Positions 33,897-41,872 of a DNA stretch of 50,739 bases are shown here, piece by piece. Under the pieces are notes generated by a model, which was not told the DNA's origin, ran no database searches, and was given only the letters and a program-made list of their open reading frames with translations. A program made the position numbers and the translations under genes. Source of the stretch: Synergistaceae bacterium (lineage in GTDB: Bacteria; Synergistota; Synergistia; Synergistales; 79-D21); the NCBI GenBank assembly GCA_012517195.1, contig JAAYVK010000066.1, positions 1-50,739 of the forward strand. The letters run 5' to 3'. Each line of letters opens with the position of its first letter. Position 1 is the stretch's first letter.

Positions 33897-34376
33897 TTAC
33901 GAAAGCACGAGGCTCCTGAGCATTCTCTTCAGGAGTTCGGCGTTCATGACATCCCTGCGGTAGGGCGATAGATCGAAGAGAGATCGTGCAACTTCCTCCT
34001 GGTACCGAAGGGCCACTTCGATCAGCAGGCGCTCCCGTCCGCTGATCATCTTCCGGTGCTGCAGGTTCAGCAACAGACGCTTCGCCTCTGCTTCCGAAAG
34101 GGTTTCCCCCACGAGGTCTTCGATATGGTTCACCCGTTCTTCCGGGAAACGGAAGGAAAGCCGGAGAATTCGAATGTAACCGTGGCCCCCGCGCTGGCTG
34201 TCTACGAGAAAGCCCCGCTCGGGAGTGAAGCGGCTCCTCAAGACATAGTTGATCTGGCTCGGGACGCACCCGAAAAGCTCTGCGAGATCCTTCCTGCGGA
34301 GGGCGATCACCTCTTCCTGGGATTCCTGGAACAGCTGTGTGATGTGATCCTCGATAATTTTTGTCAAGCTCGCCAT
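33897..34376 (-). CDS. ctsR: Transcriptional repressor CtsR
   Basis: CtsR is the class III heat-shock repressor. The 159-aa protein has the N-terminal winged helix (IEDHITQLFQES, ELFGCVPSQINYVLRSRF), the glycine-rich wing RGGHGYIRI with its conserved Arg, and the C-terminal helical domain. The ATG at 34376 has AGGAGG 7 nt upstream. A CtsR-like operator overlaps its own promoter at 34405-34434, so autoregulation is expected. Confidence 0.97.
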   Translation of the reverse strand: MASLTKIIEDHITQLFQESQEEVIALRRKDLAELFGCVPSQINYVLRSRFTPERGFLVDSQRGGHGYIRILRLSFRFPEERVNHIEDLVGETLSEAEAKRLLLNLQHRKMISGRERLLIEVALRYQEEVARSLFDLSPYRRDVMNAELLKRMLRSLVLS

Positions 34377-34404
34377 GCTTGCACCTCCTGATCTTCCAGA
34401 AAGC

Positions 34405-34434
34405 ATTCTACCCGTAAGGTCAGGATTAGTCAAT
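34405..34434 (-). promoter_or_regulatory. ctsR promoter with overlapping CtsR operator
   Basis: On the minus strand TTGACT (34433-34428), a 17-bp spacer and TAGAAT (34410-34405). On the plus strand the heptamers GGTCAGG (34418-34424) and AGTCAAT (34428-34434), separated by 3 bp, match the known CtsR box RGTCAAA-N3-RGTCAAA at most positions. The box covers the -35 region and lies inside the last codons of plsY. Confidence 0.78.
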
Positions 34435-35050
34435 TATCCTTGGACCCCCTCCTGTTCCCTTCCGGTTCCGCGATTTTTCTTTCGCTCCCCGCAAGCAGAC
34501 GCCGGATATTTTCCCGGTGGCGCCAGATCGACAGGAGGACCAGGAAGAAGGCCGCGCCGACGTAAGGAGGCGGAGCCCCCAGGATCCAAAGGGCAAGCAG
34601 GGTGATGAAGAGAGATACCATGGACGAAAGGGAAACCGTGCGGGTTCCCTTCAAAAGGAGAAACCAGGCGGCTCCTCCGATCAGGGTTGCCAGAGGATCA
34701 AGGAAAAACAGGACACCGTAGGTGGTTGCCACTCCTTTTCCACCGGCAAACCGCAGCCAGACCGGATAGTTGTGTCCAACAACACCGGCAACGGCCGTCA
34801 GGGCAAGAACCCAGGGGGACGAAACGCCGGCAGCAAACGCGGCGGCCACGACAAGACCGCCTTTCGCCATGTCGAAGACCGCAACAAACACGGCCCAAAA
34901 TCTGCCAAGGACCCGGCCCACATTGGTGGCCCCCGTGTTCCCCGAACCAACCGTCCGGATGTCGATCCCCTTCAGGAGGCGGACCGCCAGGTAGCCGGTC
35001 GGAATCGATCCCGCGATGTAGCCCGCAACGGGCCATAGCCATAACATCAT
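34430..35050 (-). CDS. plsY: Glycerol-3-phosphate acyltransferase PlsY
   Basis: PlsY transfers an acyl group from acyl phosphate to glycerol 3-phosphate, the first step of phospholipid synthesis, in the inner membrane. Family motifs are GSIPTGYL, GSGNTGATNVGR, KGG, VGHNYPVWLRFAGGKGVATT, followed by membrane segments; 206 aa. It overlaps the upstream acyl-CoA synthetase gene by 4 bp (ATGA), so the two are cotranscribed. Confidence 0.96.
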   Translation of the reverse strand: MMLWLWPVAGYIAGSIPTGYLAVRLLKGIDIRTVGSGNTGATNVGRVLGRFWAVFVAVFDMAKGGLVVAAAFAAGVSSPWVLALTAVAGVVGHNYPVWLRFAGGKGVATTYGVLFFLDPLATLIGGAAWFLLLKGTRTVSLSSMVSLFITLLALWILGAPPPYVGAAFFLVLLSIWRHRENIRRLLAGSERKIAEPEGNRRGSKDN

Positions 35051-37146
35051 TTCGGCTTCCTGACGACGAGCGCGTCGACGGCCACTGCGCCTCGCCCTTC
35101 CTCAAGGACCATGACCGGGTTCACATCCAGTTCCAGCAGGTCGGGTTCACTCAGAGCCATACGGGAGATCGCCTCGACCAGGGAGGCCAACGCCTCAATG
35201 TCCCGCGGGGGATTGCCCCGGGCCCCCCTGAGGAGCGGAAGACCTTTCAGTTCCTCAAGCATTTTCAGGACAGTTCCCCGGTCAACGGGAGCAAGGCGAA
35301 GGGCGACATCCTGCAGGACCTCGACGAAAATTCCTCCGAGGCCAACCGCCAGCACAGGCCCGAACAGGGGATCCCTGCGGACCCCGACGATGCATTCCTG
35401 TCCACCCGAGACCATTTCCTGCACGAGCACGCCCTTGATACGGACTCCCGGTTTCGCTTTCACCGCCTTTTCCAGGATCCTGCCGTAGGTGTTCCGTAAT
35501 TCCTCCTCGTCTCTAACCCGAAGCGCAACGATTCCAGCTTCCGTCTTGTGAGGGATGTCGGGGGACATCACTTTCAAGGCAACGGGATATCCGATCTCCT
35601 CTGCCGCGGTGAGAGATTCAGCCAGGCTTCCGCAAAGGCGCTCCCGCGTGATGGGAACTCCATAGGAAGCAAGGAGCTCTTTTGCCTCGGCCTCCGTCAG
35701 GTCGGCAGGGAATCCGTCAAGGAGAGGCTTGGCCCCGGGGACTGGTTCGACGGGGGGCAAATCCGGGCGCATTTCCCACTGGAAAAGCCTCGCGAGGGAC
35801 GAGGCCGCCCTCCTTGGACTTGAAAAAAGCGGGACCCGACTCGAGTTCAAAAGCTCACGGAACGAACGGCCATGTTCATCATCGATCAGCCAGCAGCACA
35901 CAAGGGGTTTGCTGCCGGACTCAAAAGCCGAAATCAGGTCTTCGGCCATTCTCTTCCCGGAGTCTCCCGTGATCATCGAGAGAACGACCAGGATCATATC
36001 TATCTGGGGGCTTTCCTCCATGAGCGCCAGAAGGTTCCGGAAACCCTGCGGATCATTGATCACCTGCGCGGTCATATCGACTGGATTCATGCTCGATCCG
36101 AAGGGGGGAATGAACCGCTCGATCTGCCCCCGGAGTTCGACTTCGAGCGGCGGGACCGACAGTCCCACGGAATCGCAGGCATCCGCCGCGATGATCCCCG
36201 CCCCTCCCGAGGTGCTCAGGATTCCCACCCGATTCCCCTTCGCCCTCCTCGACACACCGAAGATCCGGGCGACATCCGTTACGTCCTCCGAATCGCCTAG
36301 AGTCAGGACCCCGTACTGCCGGAAAACCGCCTCCCAGACCTTCTCGTCCCCCGTCAGCGCCGCCGTGTGGCTTTTCGCAGCCTCTTTCGCCACCGCGCTC
36401 TTCCCCACTTTCAGGATCGCTACGGGAAGATTCCTGGATCGGGTGAAGCGAAGAAGATCAAGGAAGCGGCCTCCGCTGGAGACACCTTCCAGGTAAAGAA
36501 GCAGCAGGTTTACTTCCGGGTCCTCTGCCAGGTGGCGGGCGATCTCGATGACATCCAGGTCGGCCTGGTTTCCTGTCGTAACAACGTACCGAAACCCGGC
36601 TCCCGCATCGGCTGCCATCGCGAAGGAGGCAAACCCGAAGGCCCCGCTCTGGGACACATAAGCCACGTGGCCATTAGGCCTGCGGTCTGTGTCGAGCGAA
36701 GCGGAAAAACTGAGAGGAATTCCCTTGGCAAGATTGACAAGCCCCTGGCAGTTGGGGCCTAGAATGCGGACCCCCCCGGATTTTGCTATCCGGACAATCT
36801 CTTCCTGGGCTTCTATGCCTGCCGATTCCGCAAATCCAGAGGAAAAGATGACCGCGTGCTTCACCCCCAGCCGCGCGCAGTCCTCAATAACGGAAGGGAC
36901 GAGCGAAGCCCGCACCCCGACAAGAACGACATCCGGGACCTCGGGCAAACTCTCCAGCGAAGGATAACACCGGAACCCGCTGATGGACTCGTATTTCGGG
37001 TTGACGGGGTAAACCGTTCCTCCGAAACCGTAACGCTTCAAGAGTTTTAGCGGCCTCCCGGAGATGCTTTCCAGGTTGGCCGAAGCCCCGACGATCGCTA
37101 CTGAATTTGGAGAAAAGAGGCGGTCAAGCCGGTTTTCCGGGTCCAA
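35047..37146 (-). CDS. ADP-forming acyl-CoA (acetate-CoA ligase type) synthetase
   Basis: This enzyme makes ATP from an acyl-CoA with release of the free acid, the usual last energy step of amino-acid fermentation in several anaerobes. Domains in order: CoA-binding (SVAIVGASANLESI, VYPVNPKYESI), succinyl-CoA-ligase-like with the phospho-His loop KSHTAALTGDE, and a C-terminal ATP-grasp domain (GYPVALKVMSPDIPHKTEAG, GVLVQEMVSGGQECIVGV). Alpha and beta parts are fused in one chain (699 aa). The start is probably TTG 37146, 11 nt after AGGAGG; the GTG at 37158 abuts that site. Acyl preference cannot be read from sequence. Confidence 0.92.
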   Translation of the reverse strand: MDPENRLDRLFSPNSVAIVGASANLESISGRPLKLLKRYGFGGTVYPVNPKYESISGFRCYPSLESLPEVPDVVLVGVRASLVPSVIEDCARLGVKHAVIFSSGFAESAGIEAQEEIVRIAKSGGVRILGPNCQGLVNLAKGIPLSFSASLDTDRRPNGHVAYVSQSGAFGFASFAMAADAGAGFRYVVTTGNQADLDVIEIARHLAEDPEVNLLLLYLEGVSSGGRFLDLLRFTRSRNLPVAILKVGKSAVAKEAAKSHTAALTGDEKVWEAVFRQYGVLTLGDSEDVTDVARIFGVSRRAKGNRVGILSTSGGAGIIAADACDSVGLSVPPLEVELRGQIERFIPPFGSSMNPVDMTAQVINDPQGFRNLLALMEESPQIDMILVVLSMITGDSGKRMAEDLISAFESGSKPLVCCWLIDDEHGRSFRELLNSSRVPLFSSPRRAASSLARLFQWEMRPDLPPVEPVPGAKPLLDGFPADLTEAEAKELLASYGVPITRERLCGSLAESLTAAEEIGYPVALKVMSPDIPHKTEAGIVALRVRDEEELRNTYGRILEKAVKAKPGVRIKGVLVQEMVSGGQECIVGVRRDPLFGPVLAVGLGGIFVEVLQDVALRLAPVDRGTVLKMLEELKGLPLLRGARGNPPRDIEALASLVEAISRMALSEPDLLELDVNPVMVLEEGRGAVAVDALVVRKPK

Positions 37147-37180
37147 GGGATGCCTCACCTCCTGCGGATGCGTCCGAAAA

Positions 37181-37227
37181 TGGGAAAGGCCTTTCTCACG
37201 CCCTGTCTGCGACTGCGTGGAAAGGCC
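37181..37227 (-). terminator. Terminator-like hairpin after tRNA-Leu
   Basis: On the minus strand GGCCTTTC-CACGC pairs with GCGTG-A-GAAAGGCC (one bulged A) around a 13-nt loop, followed by TTTCCCATTTT. It lies between tRNA-Leu and the acyl-CoA synthetase gene. Confidence 0.65.
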
Positions 37228-37281
37228 TTCTCTTCCTGCGTCCTGGCCAGGGCAAACCTGCCGGACTGAACATTTCAATCA

Positions 37282-37366
37282 TGGTGCCGGGGACGAGACT
37301 TGAACTCGTACGGGTTTCCCCACACGCCCCTCAAACGTGCGTGTCTACCTGTTCCACCACCCCGGC
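37282..37366 (-). tRNA. tRNA-Leu (anticodon GAG)
   Basis: A class II tRNA of 85 nt with a long variable arm (GGGG...CCC). Acceptor GCCGGGG pairs with CCCCGGC, discriminator A, CCA encoded. The anticodon stem CACGT/GCGTG encloses TTGAGGG with anticodon GAG, reading CTC. Confidence 0.95.
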
Positions 37367-37377
37367 ACGTGACGCCC

Positions 37378-37405
37378 ATTATAGCAGGCTGTCAGAACGC
37401 GTCAA
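37378..37405 (-). promoter_or_regulatory. Promoter of tRNA-Leu
   Basis: On the minus strand TTGACG (37405-37400), a 16-bp spacer and a perfect TATAAT (37383-37378), 11 bp before the tRNA. Confidence 0.85.
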
Positions 37406-37406
37406 C

Positions 37407-37424
37407 ACCCCTAGGGGGTTTTTT
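37407..37424 (+). terminator. Plus-strand terminator-like hairpin at the rplS stop
   Basis: ACCCC-TAG-GGGGT followed by T6 on the plus strand. No plus-strand gene lies upstream. Its T run touches the rplS stop codon (37423-37425). Read on the minus strand it lacks a T tract, so it is not a normal rplS terminator. Confidence 0.45.
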
Positions 37425-37767
37425 ATCTGCGCTCTTTAATCCGGGCGGCCTTCCCGCTCAGCTTGCGGAGGTAATAGAGCTTGGCCCGGCGCACCAGCCC
37501 CTTGCGGACGACCTCGATCTTCTCGATCGAAGGGCAGTGAAGCGGGAAAATCCTCTCCACGCCAACCCCGCCCGATACCTTGCGAACGACGAAATTCTCT
37601 CGCAGGCCGCCTTTCTGCCGCGCGATCACGATCCCTTCGAATACCTGGATGCGTTCGCGGTTGCCTTCCTTAACTTTAACATGCACCTTGACGTTGTCAC
37701 CCGGGCGGAATTCCGGGAGGTCGTTCCTGAGAAATTTCTTTTCAATCAACGTAATCCTGGGATCCAT
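37423..37767 (-). CDS. rplS: 50S ribosomal protein L19
   Basis: The 114-aa protein of the large subunit contains the family stretch [29 protein letters not shown] and the C-terminal [24 protein letters not shown] lies 9 nt before the ATG. It follows trmD by 35 bp, the classic rpsP-rimM-trmD-rplS order. Confidence 0.98.
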   Translation of the reverse strand: MDPRITLIEKKFLRNDLPEFRPGDNVKVHVKVKEGNRERIQVFEGIVIARQKGGLRENFVVRKVSGGVGVERIFPLHCPSIEKIEVVRKGLVRRAKLYYLRKLSGKAARIKERR

Positions 37768-37802
37768 TTTCCTTTCCCTCCTTGCTGGTTTCCATCAGAA
37801 TT

Positions 37803-38969
37803 TTAACGGCATCCGAAGAATCGGTCCATGCAGATCGAAAGCAAAACCGCCGGATCCAGTTCTCCCTCGCCTTCGAAGCCCCCTCTTGGCGGAAAGACAA
37901 GAACCTGCGCTTCCGGAAGATCCCCGGCCAGTCCCATGATCAGGGGCTTGCCTGATTCCAGGATCCTGCGTTTCGCCTCCAGCCAGTGGACGGAATGCCC
38001 GCTTTTCCGTTCCTCGATCCCGACGGCGCACGGGGATTCCTTCTCCTTCTTTGAAACCCACCGGAACGCCTGTTGGGCCGTTTTGAAAAACTTAACCCAA
38101 GTCATTTCCCCTTCGCCCGCGTTTCCTGTTCGGGCAGAAAGTTGATGCAGCCTGTCTTCTTCCGGTTCGACCACGAGGATCCTTTCAAACCCGTAGAGCC
38201 TTGCCGGCCTCTCCAGAAGCTGGAGGCCCCCCGAAAGGGCAGCCGTCACCCCCGAAAGGAACAGGTACGGACGTTTCGGCAGGTAGGGACGGATGTTTGC
38301 CGACGCCAGGAGGTCCGGTCGTCTCGCGATCGTTCTGGCGACAGACTGTTGTTTACGCCATTTCTCGATGGCTGCCGAGTCACCCGACAGGAGAACCTCT
38401 GGAACGGGAACGCCCCTCCACGTTGACGGACGGGTGAAATGAGGGGTGTCAAGCATCCCCCGGAAAAAAGAGTCCTCCTCAACCGCCGAGATTTTCCCGA
38501 CAACTCCCGGAACCAGCCTTGCAACCGCATCCACCAGGACCATTGCGGGCAGCTCCCCGCCGGTCAGGACGAAATCCCCCAGGGAAACTTCCAGGTCCAC
38601 GAACGTTTCGACAAAGCGTTCATCCACGCCCTCGTAGTGTCCGCAGACAAGCACGAGATGTTCCCGCGCCGCCAGGCTCTCCACGAGCTCCTGGCTCAGG
38701 ACGGTCCCCTGCGGGGATGGATAGATCACCGTCGCATCCTCTGCACCGGCGCTCTGGAGGGCTTTCGCAAGGGGTTCCGCCATGAGGACCATCCCGCCCC
38801 CGCCAAAGGCGTAATCGTCGACCTGTCCGTAACGGTTGACGGCAAAGTCCCTCAGGTTCACCACGCGGGCCTCGATCGTCTTCGAACCAACCGCCCGGCC
38901 GATCACGCTGTGGGCGAGAAAACACTCGAGAAACTCGGGGAAGGCGGTGATGAACGTGACCTTCTTCAC
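37803..38969 (-). CDS. trmD: TrmD tRNA (guanine37-N1)-methyltransferase fused to a second SPOUT-like domain
   Basis: Residues 1-240 are TrmD: VTFITAFPEFL, RYGQVDDYAFGGGGMV, VCGHYEGVDERF (knot), DFVLTGGELPAMVLVDA and HFTRPSTWRGVPVPEVLLSG. It makes m1G37 in tRNAs, which prevents frameshifting. Residues 245-388 are extra: RPYLFLSGVTAALSGGLQLL, ARLYGFERILVVEPEED, then LIMGLAGDLPEAQVLVF and LSICMDRFFG at the end. This pattern resembles the TM1570-type SAM-dependent RNA methyltransferase (SPOUT), which in Thermotoga is, from memory, a separate neighbour of trmD. The usual TrmD is about 240-250 aa, so this is a fusion (388 aa). The ATG overlaps the rimM stop by 4 bp. Confidence 0.93.
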   Translation of the reverse strand: MKKVTFITAFPEFLECFLAHSVIGRAVGSKTIEARVVNLRDFAVNRYGQVDDYAFGGGGMVLMAEPLAKALQSAGAEDATVIYPSPQGTVLSQELVESLAAREHLVLVCGHYEGVDERFVETFVDLEVSLGDFVLTGGELPAMVLVDAVARLVPGVVGKISAVEEDSFFRGMLDTPHFTRPSTWRGVPVPEVLLSGDSAAIEKWRKQQSVARTIARRPDLLASANIRPYLPKRPYLFLSGVTAALSGGLQLLERPARLYGFERILVVEPEEDRLHQLSARTGNAGEGEMTWVKFFKTAQQAFRWVSKKEKESPCAVGIEERKSGHSVHWLEAKRRILESGKPLIMGLAGDLPEAQVLVFPPRGGFEGEGELDPAVLLSICMDRFFGCR

Positions 38970-39481
38970 TCCCAGAGGCCCTCCATCAGCGCAACGATTA
39001 CGGTTTTCGATTCAAGGTCCACTTCTTGGACAACCTCCCGGATCGCCGGCAGGGCCTTGAGCTTGCCCTCGGGTGTCCGAACCATGTAGCAGTCGTTGCT
39101 TCCCGTCTGCAGGACCTCCTCGACGACTCCCAGGCTTTCCCCGGTCGCCCCGTCCCGGACTTCCATGCCGATAAGGTCGTCGATCCAGTAATAGCCATCC
39201 GGAAGGGAAACCCGTTCATCCTGCGTCACCTTGATCAGGGTTCCCTTCAGCAGATCCGCAGCGGTCCGGTCGTTGATTTCCCCGGTTTTCGCCAGGATGA
39301 GCCCCTTCCCCTCCAGGAAACGGAAGCGGATTGGGTGCAGTACTCCCCATTCGGTGCCGTCCGGGCGGAAGACCCGAAAGAGTTCCATTTCGATGAAGCG
39401 TTCCGGAAAATCCGTCAGAGGCTGGATCCGGAGCTCCCCGTCAAGCCCATGGCCGCCGCAGATCTTTCCGATGACGGTCAT
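38966..39481 (-). CDS. rimM: Ribosome maturation factor RimM
   Basis: RimM helps mature the 30S head, binding S19. The 171-aa protein has the N-terminal domain (VIGKICGGHGLDGELRIQPL) and the PRC-barrel C-terminal part (YYWIDDLIGMEV). I chose the ATG at 39481; an in-frame TTG at 39520 would overlap khpA and give an unusual extension. The ribosome site is poor, so coupling with khpA (about 20 bp upstream) is likely. Confidence 0.94.
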   Translation of the reverse strand: MTVIGKICGGHGLDGELRIQPLTDFPERFIEMELFRVFRPDGTEWGVLHPIRFRFLEGKGLILAKTGEINDRTAADLLKGTLIKVTQDERVSLPDGYYWIDDLIGMEVRDGATGESLGVVEEVLQTGSNDCYMVRTPEGKLKALPAIREVVQEVDLESKTVIVALMEGLWE

Positions 39482-39500
39482 GCTCCGCGGGCTGGCTTTC

Positions 39501-39746
39501 TCAGTCTTCAAGGATGTCAACGACCACCTTTTCGTTATCCTTCACCGCCGCCGCCTTGGCCAGAAGCCTCAGGGCATTGACGGTAGCGCCCTTTTTGCCG
39601 ATCACCCTCCCGGTGTCTTCGGGGGCGACCCTGATCCTGACTTCGAACACTCCGTTGCCTTGAGAAGTGCACTCGACTTTCACAGCATCAGGATCCTTCA
39701 CGAGGCGCCTGACGATCGACTCGATCAGCGCTCCGTAGTCCGGCAT
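39501..39746 (-). CDS. khpA: KH-domain RNA-binding protein KhpA
   Basis: A small single KH-domain protein (81 aa) with RVIGKKGATVNALRLLAKA, which holds the GxxG RNA-binding loop. KhpA acts with KhpB/Jag in RNA regulation and cell-size control in Firmicutes. The ATG at 39746 is 7 bp after rpsP; the longer frame is rpsP shadow. Its place between rpsP and rimM is conserved in many bacteria. Confidence 0.95.
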   Translation of the reverse strand: MPDYGALIESIVRRLVKDPDAVKVECTSQGNGVFEVRIRVAPEDTGRVIGKKGATVNALRLLAKAAAVKDNEKVVVDILED

Positions 39747-39753
39747 GGGGAAC

Positions 39754-40023
39754 TTACTTCCGCTTTCCCTCGACGAACCGGTCCCAAACCCCGCTCTTCT
39801 TGAGAACCATGCGGGCCGTGTCCGAAGCCTGGGCACCCACCTGCAGCCAGTAAAGGGCCCTTTCCTCGTCCACGCGGATCTCTGCGGGATCCGTCAGGGG
39901 ATTGTAGTGACCGATCATCTCGATGAACCGGCCATCCCTCGGCGACTTGGAATCAGCGACAACCAACCGGTAAAAGGGAGCTTTCTTTCGCCCGTGACGG
40001 GCAAGTCGAATCTTGACTGCCAT
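39754..40023 (-). CDS. rpsP: 30S ribosomal protein S16
   Basis: The 89-aa protein has the typical start [19 protein letters not shown] and IGHYNPL. AGGAGG lies about 10 nt before the ATG at 40023. It follows ffh by 25 bp. Confidence 0.98.
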   Translation of the reverse strand: MAVKIRLARHGRKKAPFYRLVVADSKSPRDGRFIEMIGHYNPLTDPAEIRVDEERALYWLQVGAQASDTARMVLKKSGVWDRFVEGKRK

Positions 40024-40048
40024 TCTTCCACACACCTCCTGTGATTTC

Positions 40049-41386
40049 TTACCTGAACAGGTTGCGGAGTCCCGCCATTCCTCCCCGGCGGCCCCGGCTG
40101 CCCAGTGTTTTCCAGATCTGCTTCATCTGTTCGTATTGCTTGAGCACCTGGTTCACTTCCTGCACCGACGTCCCGGAACCGAGGGCAATTCTCCTTCTCC
40201 GGCTTCCCTTGATGATCTCGGGGTTTCTTCTCTCCCGGGGTGTCATCGAAAGGATGACCGCCTCGATCCGCTTCAGCCTGCCGGGATCCATGTCGGCACC
40301 CTGCAAGGCCTTCGCCCCTCCAGGAATCGGCAGCATTTCAAGGACCTTTTCCAGGGGTCCCATCTTCTTTACCTGCTGAAGCTGTTCCAGGAGGTCCTCC
40401 ATCGTAAAGCGATTCTTCCGGAGGTTCTCGGACATCCTCTCGATGGACTCCCGATCCGTAACCGCCTGCACCTTCTCCATGAGCCCGGTGATGTCGCCCA
40501 TCCCCATGATGCGCTGGGCCATTCGGCGGGCGTCGAATTCCTCCAGGTCCTCGACCTTTTCACCAACCCCCGCAAGCTTGATCGGGACCCCTGTCGCCGC
40601 CCGGACCGCGAGCGCGGCTCCCCCTCGTGCATCGCCGTCCAGCTTGGAAAGGATGACTCCTGTCAGGCTGAGTCGCTGGTGGAAGCTGGAGGCCACGTTG
40701 ACGGCCTCCTGTCCCGTCATGGCATCGACGACGAGAAGGATTTCGTGCGGTTTCACCGCGTTTCGGATGGCCTCGAGCTCCTGCATCAGCGGCTCGTCGA
40801 GGTGAAGGCGGCCCGCGGTGTCCAGGAGGATGGTGTCGGCCAGATGCTCCTCCGCGTAGCGGATTGCCCCGGAAGCGACGTCCAGCGGAGTGCTCCTTCC
40901 CTCCCCGGGGCCGAAGAAAGGCACTTTCACCTGCTCCGCGAGAACCCGCAGCTGTTCTACCGCCGCTGGTCGCTGCAAGTCGCAGGCCACAAGAAGCGGA
41001 CGGTGTCCCTTGGAAAGACGTTTCGCAAGCTTCGCGGCGGTTGTGGTCTTTCCGGACCCCTGTAAACCGACCATCATGTAGACGGTAGGCGGTTTCGGCG
41101 AGACCGTGAGGGTTGTCGGCCCCTCTCCCATCAGGCTGGCCAGTTCTTCATAAACGACCACGGAGACCTGCTGGGCAGGCGTGATGGATTCAAGAACGTC
41201 GGCTCCCGTGCAACGGGTCCTGATTTTCTCCACCAGGTCCTTCGCGACCTTGTAATGTACGTCGGCTTCAAGCAGGGCCCGGCGGACTTCCCGGAGGGCG
41301 TCCGAGATATCCGCTTCGCTAAGTTTTCCTTTCCCCCGAAGCGCCCTGAATACGGTTTCGAGGCGTTCCTTCAATGCGTCAAACAT
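40049..41386 (-). CDS. ffh: Signal recognition particle protein Ffh
   Basis: This SRP GTPase targets membrane proteins to FtsY and the translocon. N domain (1-85), G domain with [57 protein letters not shown], then the M domain from about residue 300, where it binds 4.5S RNA and signal peptides ([32 protein letters not shown]). The M domain has relatively few Met residues in the finger loop region. Overlaps ylxM by 8 bp. Confidence 0.98.
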   Translation of the reverse strand: MFDALKERLETVFRALRGKGKLSEADISDALREVRRALLEADVHYKVAKDLVEKIRTRCTGADVLESITPAQQVSVVVYEELASLMGEGPTTLTVSPKPPTVYMMVGLQGSGKTTTAAKLAKRLSKGHRPLLVACDLQRPAAVEQLRVLAEQVKVPFFGPGEGRSTPLDVASGAIRYAEEHLADTILLDTAGRLHLDEPLMQELEAIRNAVKPHEILLVVDAMTGQEAVNVASSFHQRLSLTGVILSKLDGDARGGAALAVRAATGVPIKLAGVGEKVEDLEEFDARRMAQRIMGMGDITGLMEKVQAVTDRESIERMSENLRKNRFTMEDLLEQLQQVKKMGPLEKVLEMLPIPGGAKALQGADMDPGRLKRIEAVILSMTPRERRNPEIIKGSRRRRIALGSGTSVQEVNQVLKQYEQMKQIWKTLGSRGRRGGMAGLRNLFR

Positions 41387-41747
41387 CCTGTTCCTGTGCC
41401 TCCTCGGCGCTCTCCGCGAGAACCTCTTCCATCTCCCTGACGAACTGGGGGGGCAGGTCAGGCGAATAGCGCAACAGGATCATCCGGGCTGTCTTTCTCA
41501 AGGATTCGAGACGGGCGTCGAAGCCGAGCGTCGCCTCCAGCTCCAGGAGTCTCTGGCGGGCCCTCTGAACCAGGTCGTAAACCCCCTGGCGGGTTCCCCC
41601 CATCGTTTCGGCGATCTCCTGCAGGCTCAGGTCGGACATGTCATGGAGCTCGAATGCCTTCCTCTGCCGTTCCGTCAGCAGTCCAGAATACAGGTCGAAA
41701 AGCCTCCCAAGGAGGATCCTTGACTTGATCTGTTTTTCCAGGTCCAT
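41379..41747 (-). CDS. ylxM: YlxM/p13-like DNA-binding protein
   Basis: The 122-aa protein has a sigma-70 region-4-like helix-turn-helix: LLTERQRKAFELHDMSDLSL, IAETMGGTRQGVYDLVQRA. It is found upstream of ffh in many Firmicutes and may affect the SRP pathway; its exact role is unsettled. First gene of the ffh-rpsP-trmD-rplS operon, starting about 20 nt after the predicted transcription start. Confidence 0.94.
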   Translation of the reverse strand: MDLEKQIKSRILLGRLFDLYSGLLTERQRKAFELHDMSDLSLQEIAETMGGTRQGVYDLVQRARQRLLELEATLGFDARLESLRKTARMILLRYSPDLPPQFVREMEEVLAESAEEAQEQDV

Positions 41748-41774
41748 CCCTTTTTCTCACCTCACGGCAGGGCG

Positions 41775-41803
41775 ATTATAGAGACCGGCCGGGCGGCTGT
41801 CAA
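41775..41803 (-). promoter_or_regulatory. Consensus promoter of the ylxM-ffh-rpsP-trmD-rplS operon
   Basis: On the minus strand TTGACA (41803-41798), a 17-bp spacer and TATAAT (41780-41775) match consensus at every position. The -35 and most of the spacer form one arm of the inverted repeat 41786-41831. Confidence 0.93.
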
Positions 41804-41831
41804 GCTTTTTTCCTTGACAGCCGCCCGGCCG
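41786..41831. repeat. 19-bp perfect inverted repeat overlapping the ylxM promoter
   Basis: The arm 41786-41804 and its exact complement 41813-41831 are separated by CTTTTTTC. The stem is very GC-rich. One arm carries the -35 and spacer of the ylxM promoter. As RNA it could end a transcript from the gene at 41873-42163, though no T tract follows the stem in that direction. Confidence 0.85.
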
Positions 41832-41872
41832 ATGCGGAAGGACTTTCCTCGAAGCCTCCAGGGGCGGGACGC

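Noticed and set aside
37145-37278. A longer N-terminus for the ADP-forming acyl-CoA synthetase, up to 37278
   Set aside because: The extension crosses the hairpin after tRNA-Leu and has no similarity; AGGAGG lies just before the TTG at 37146.
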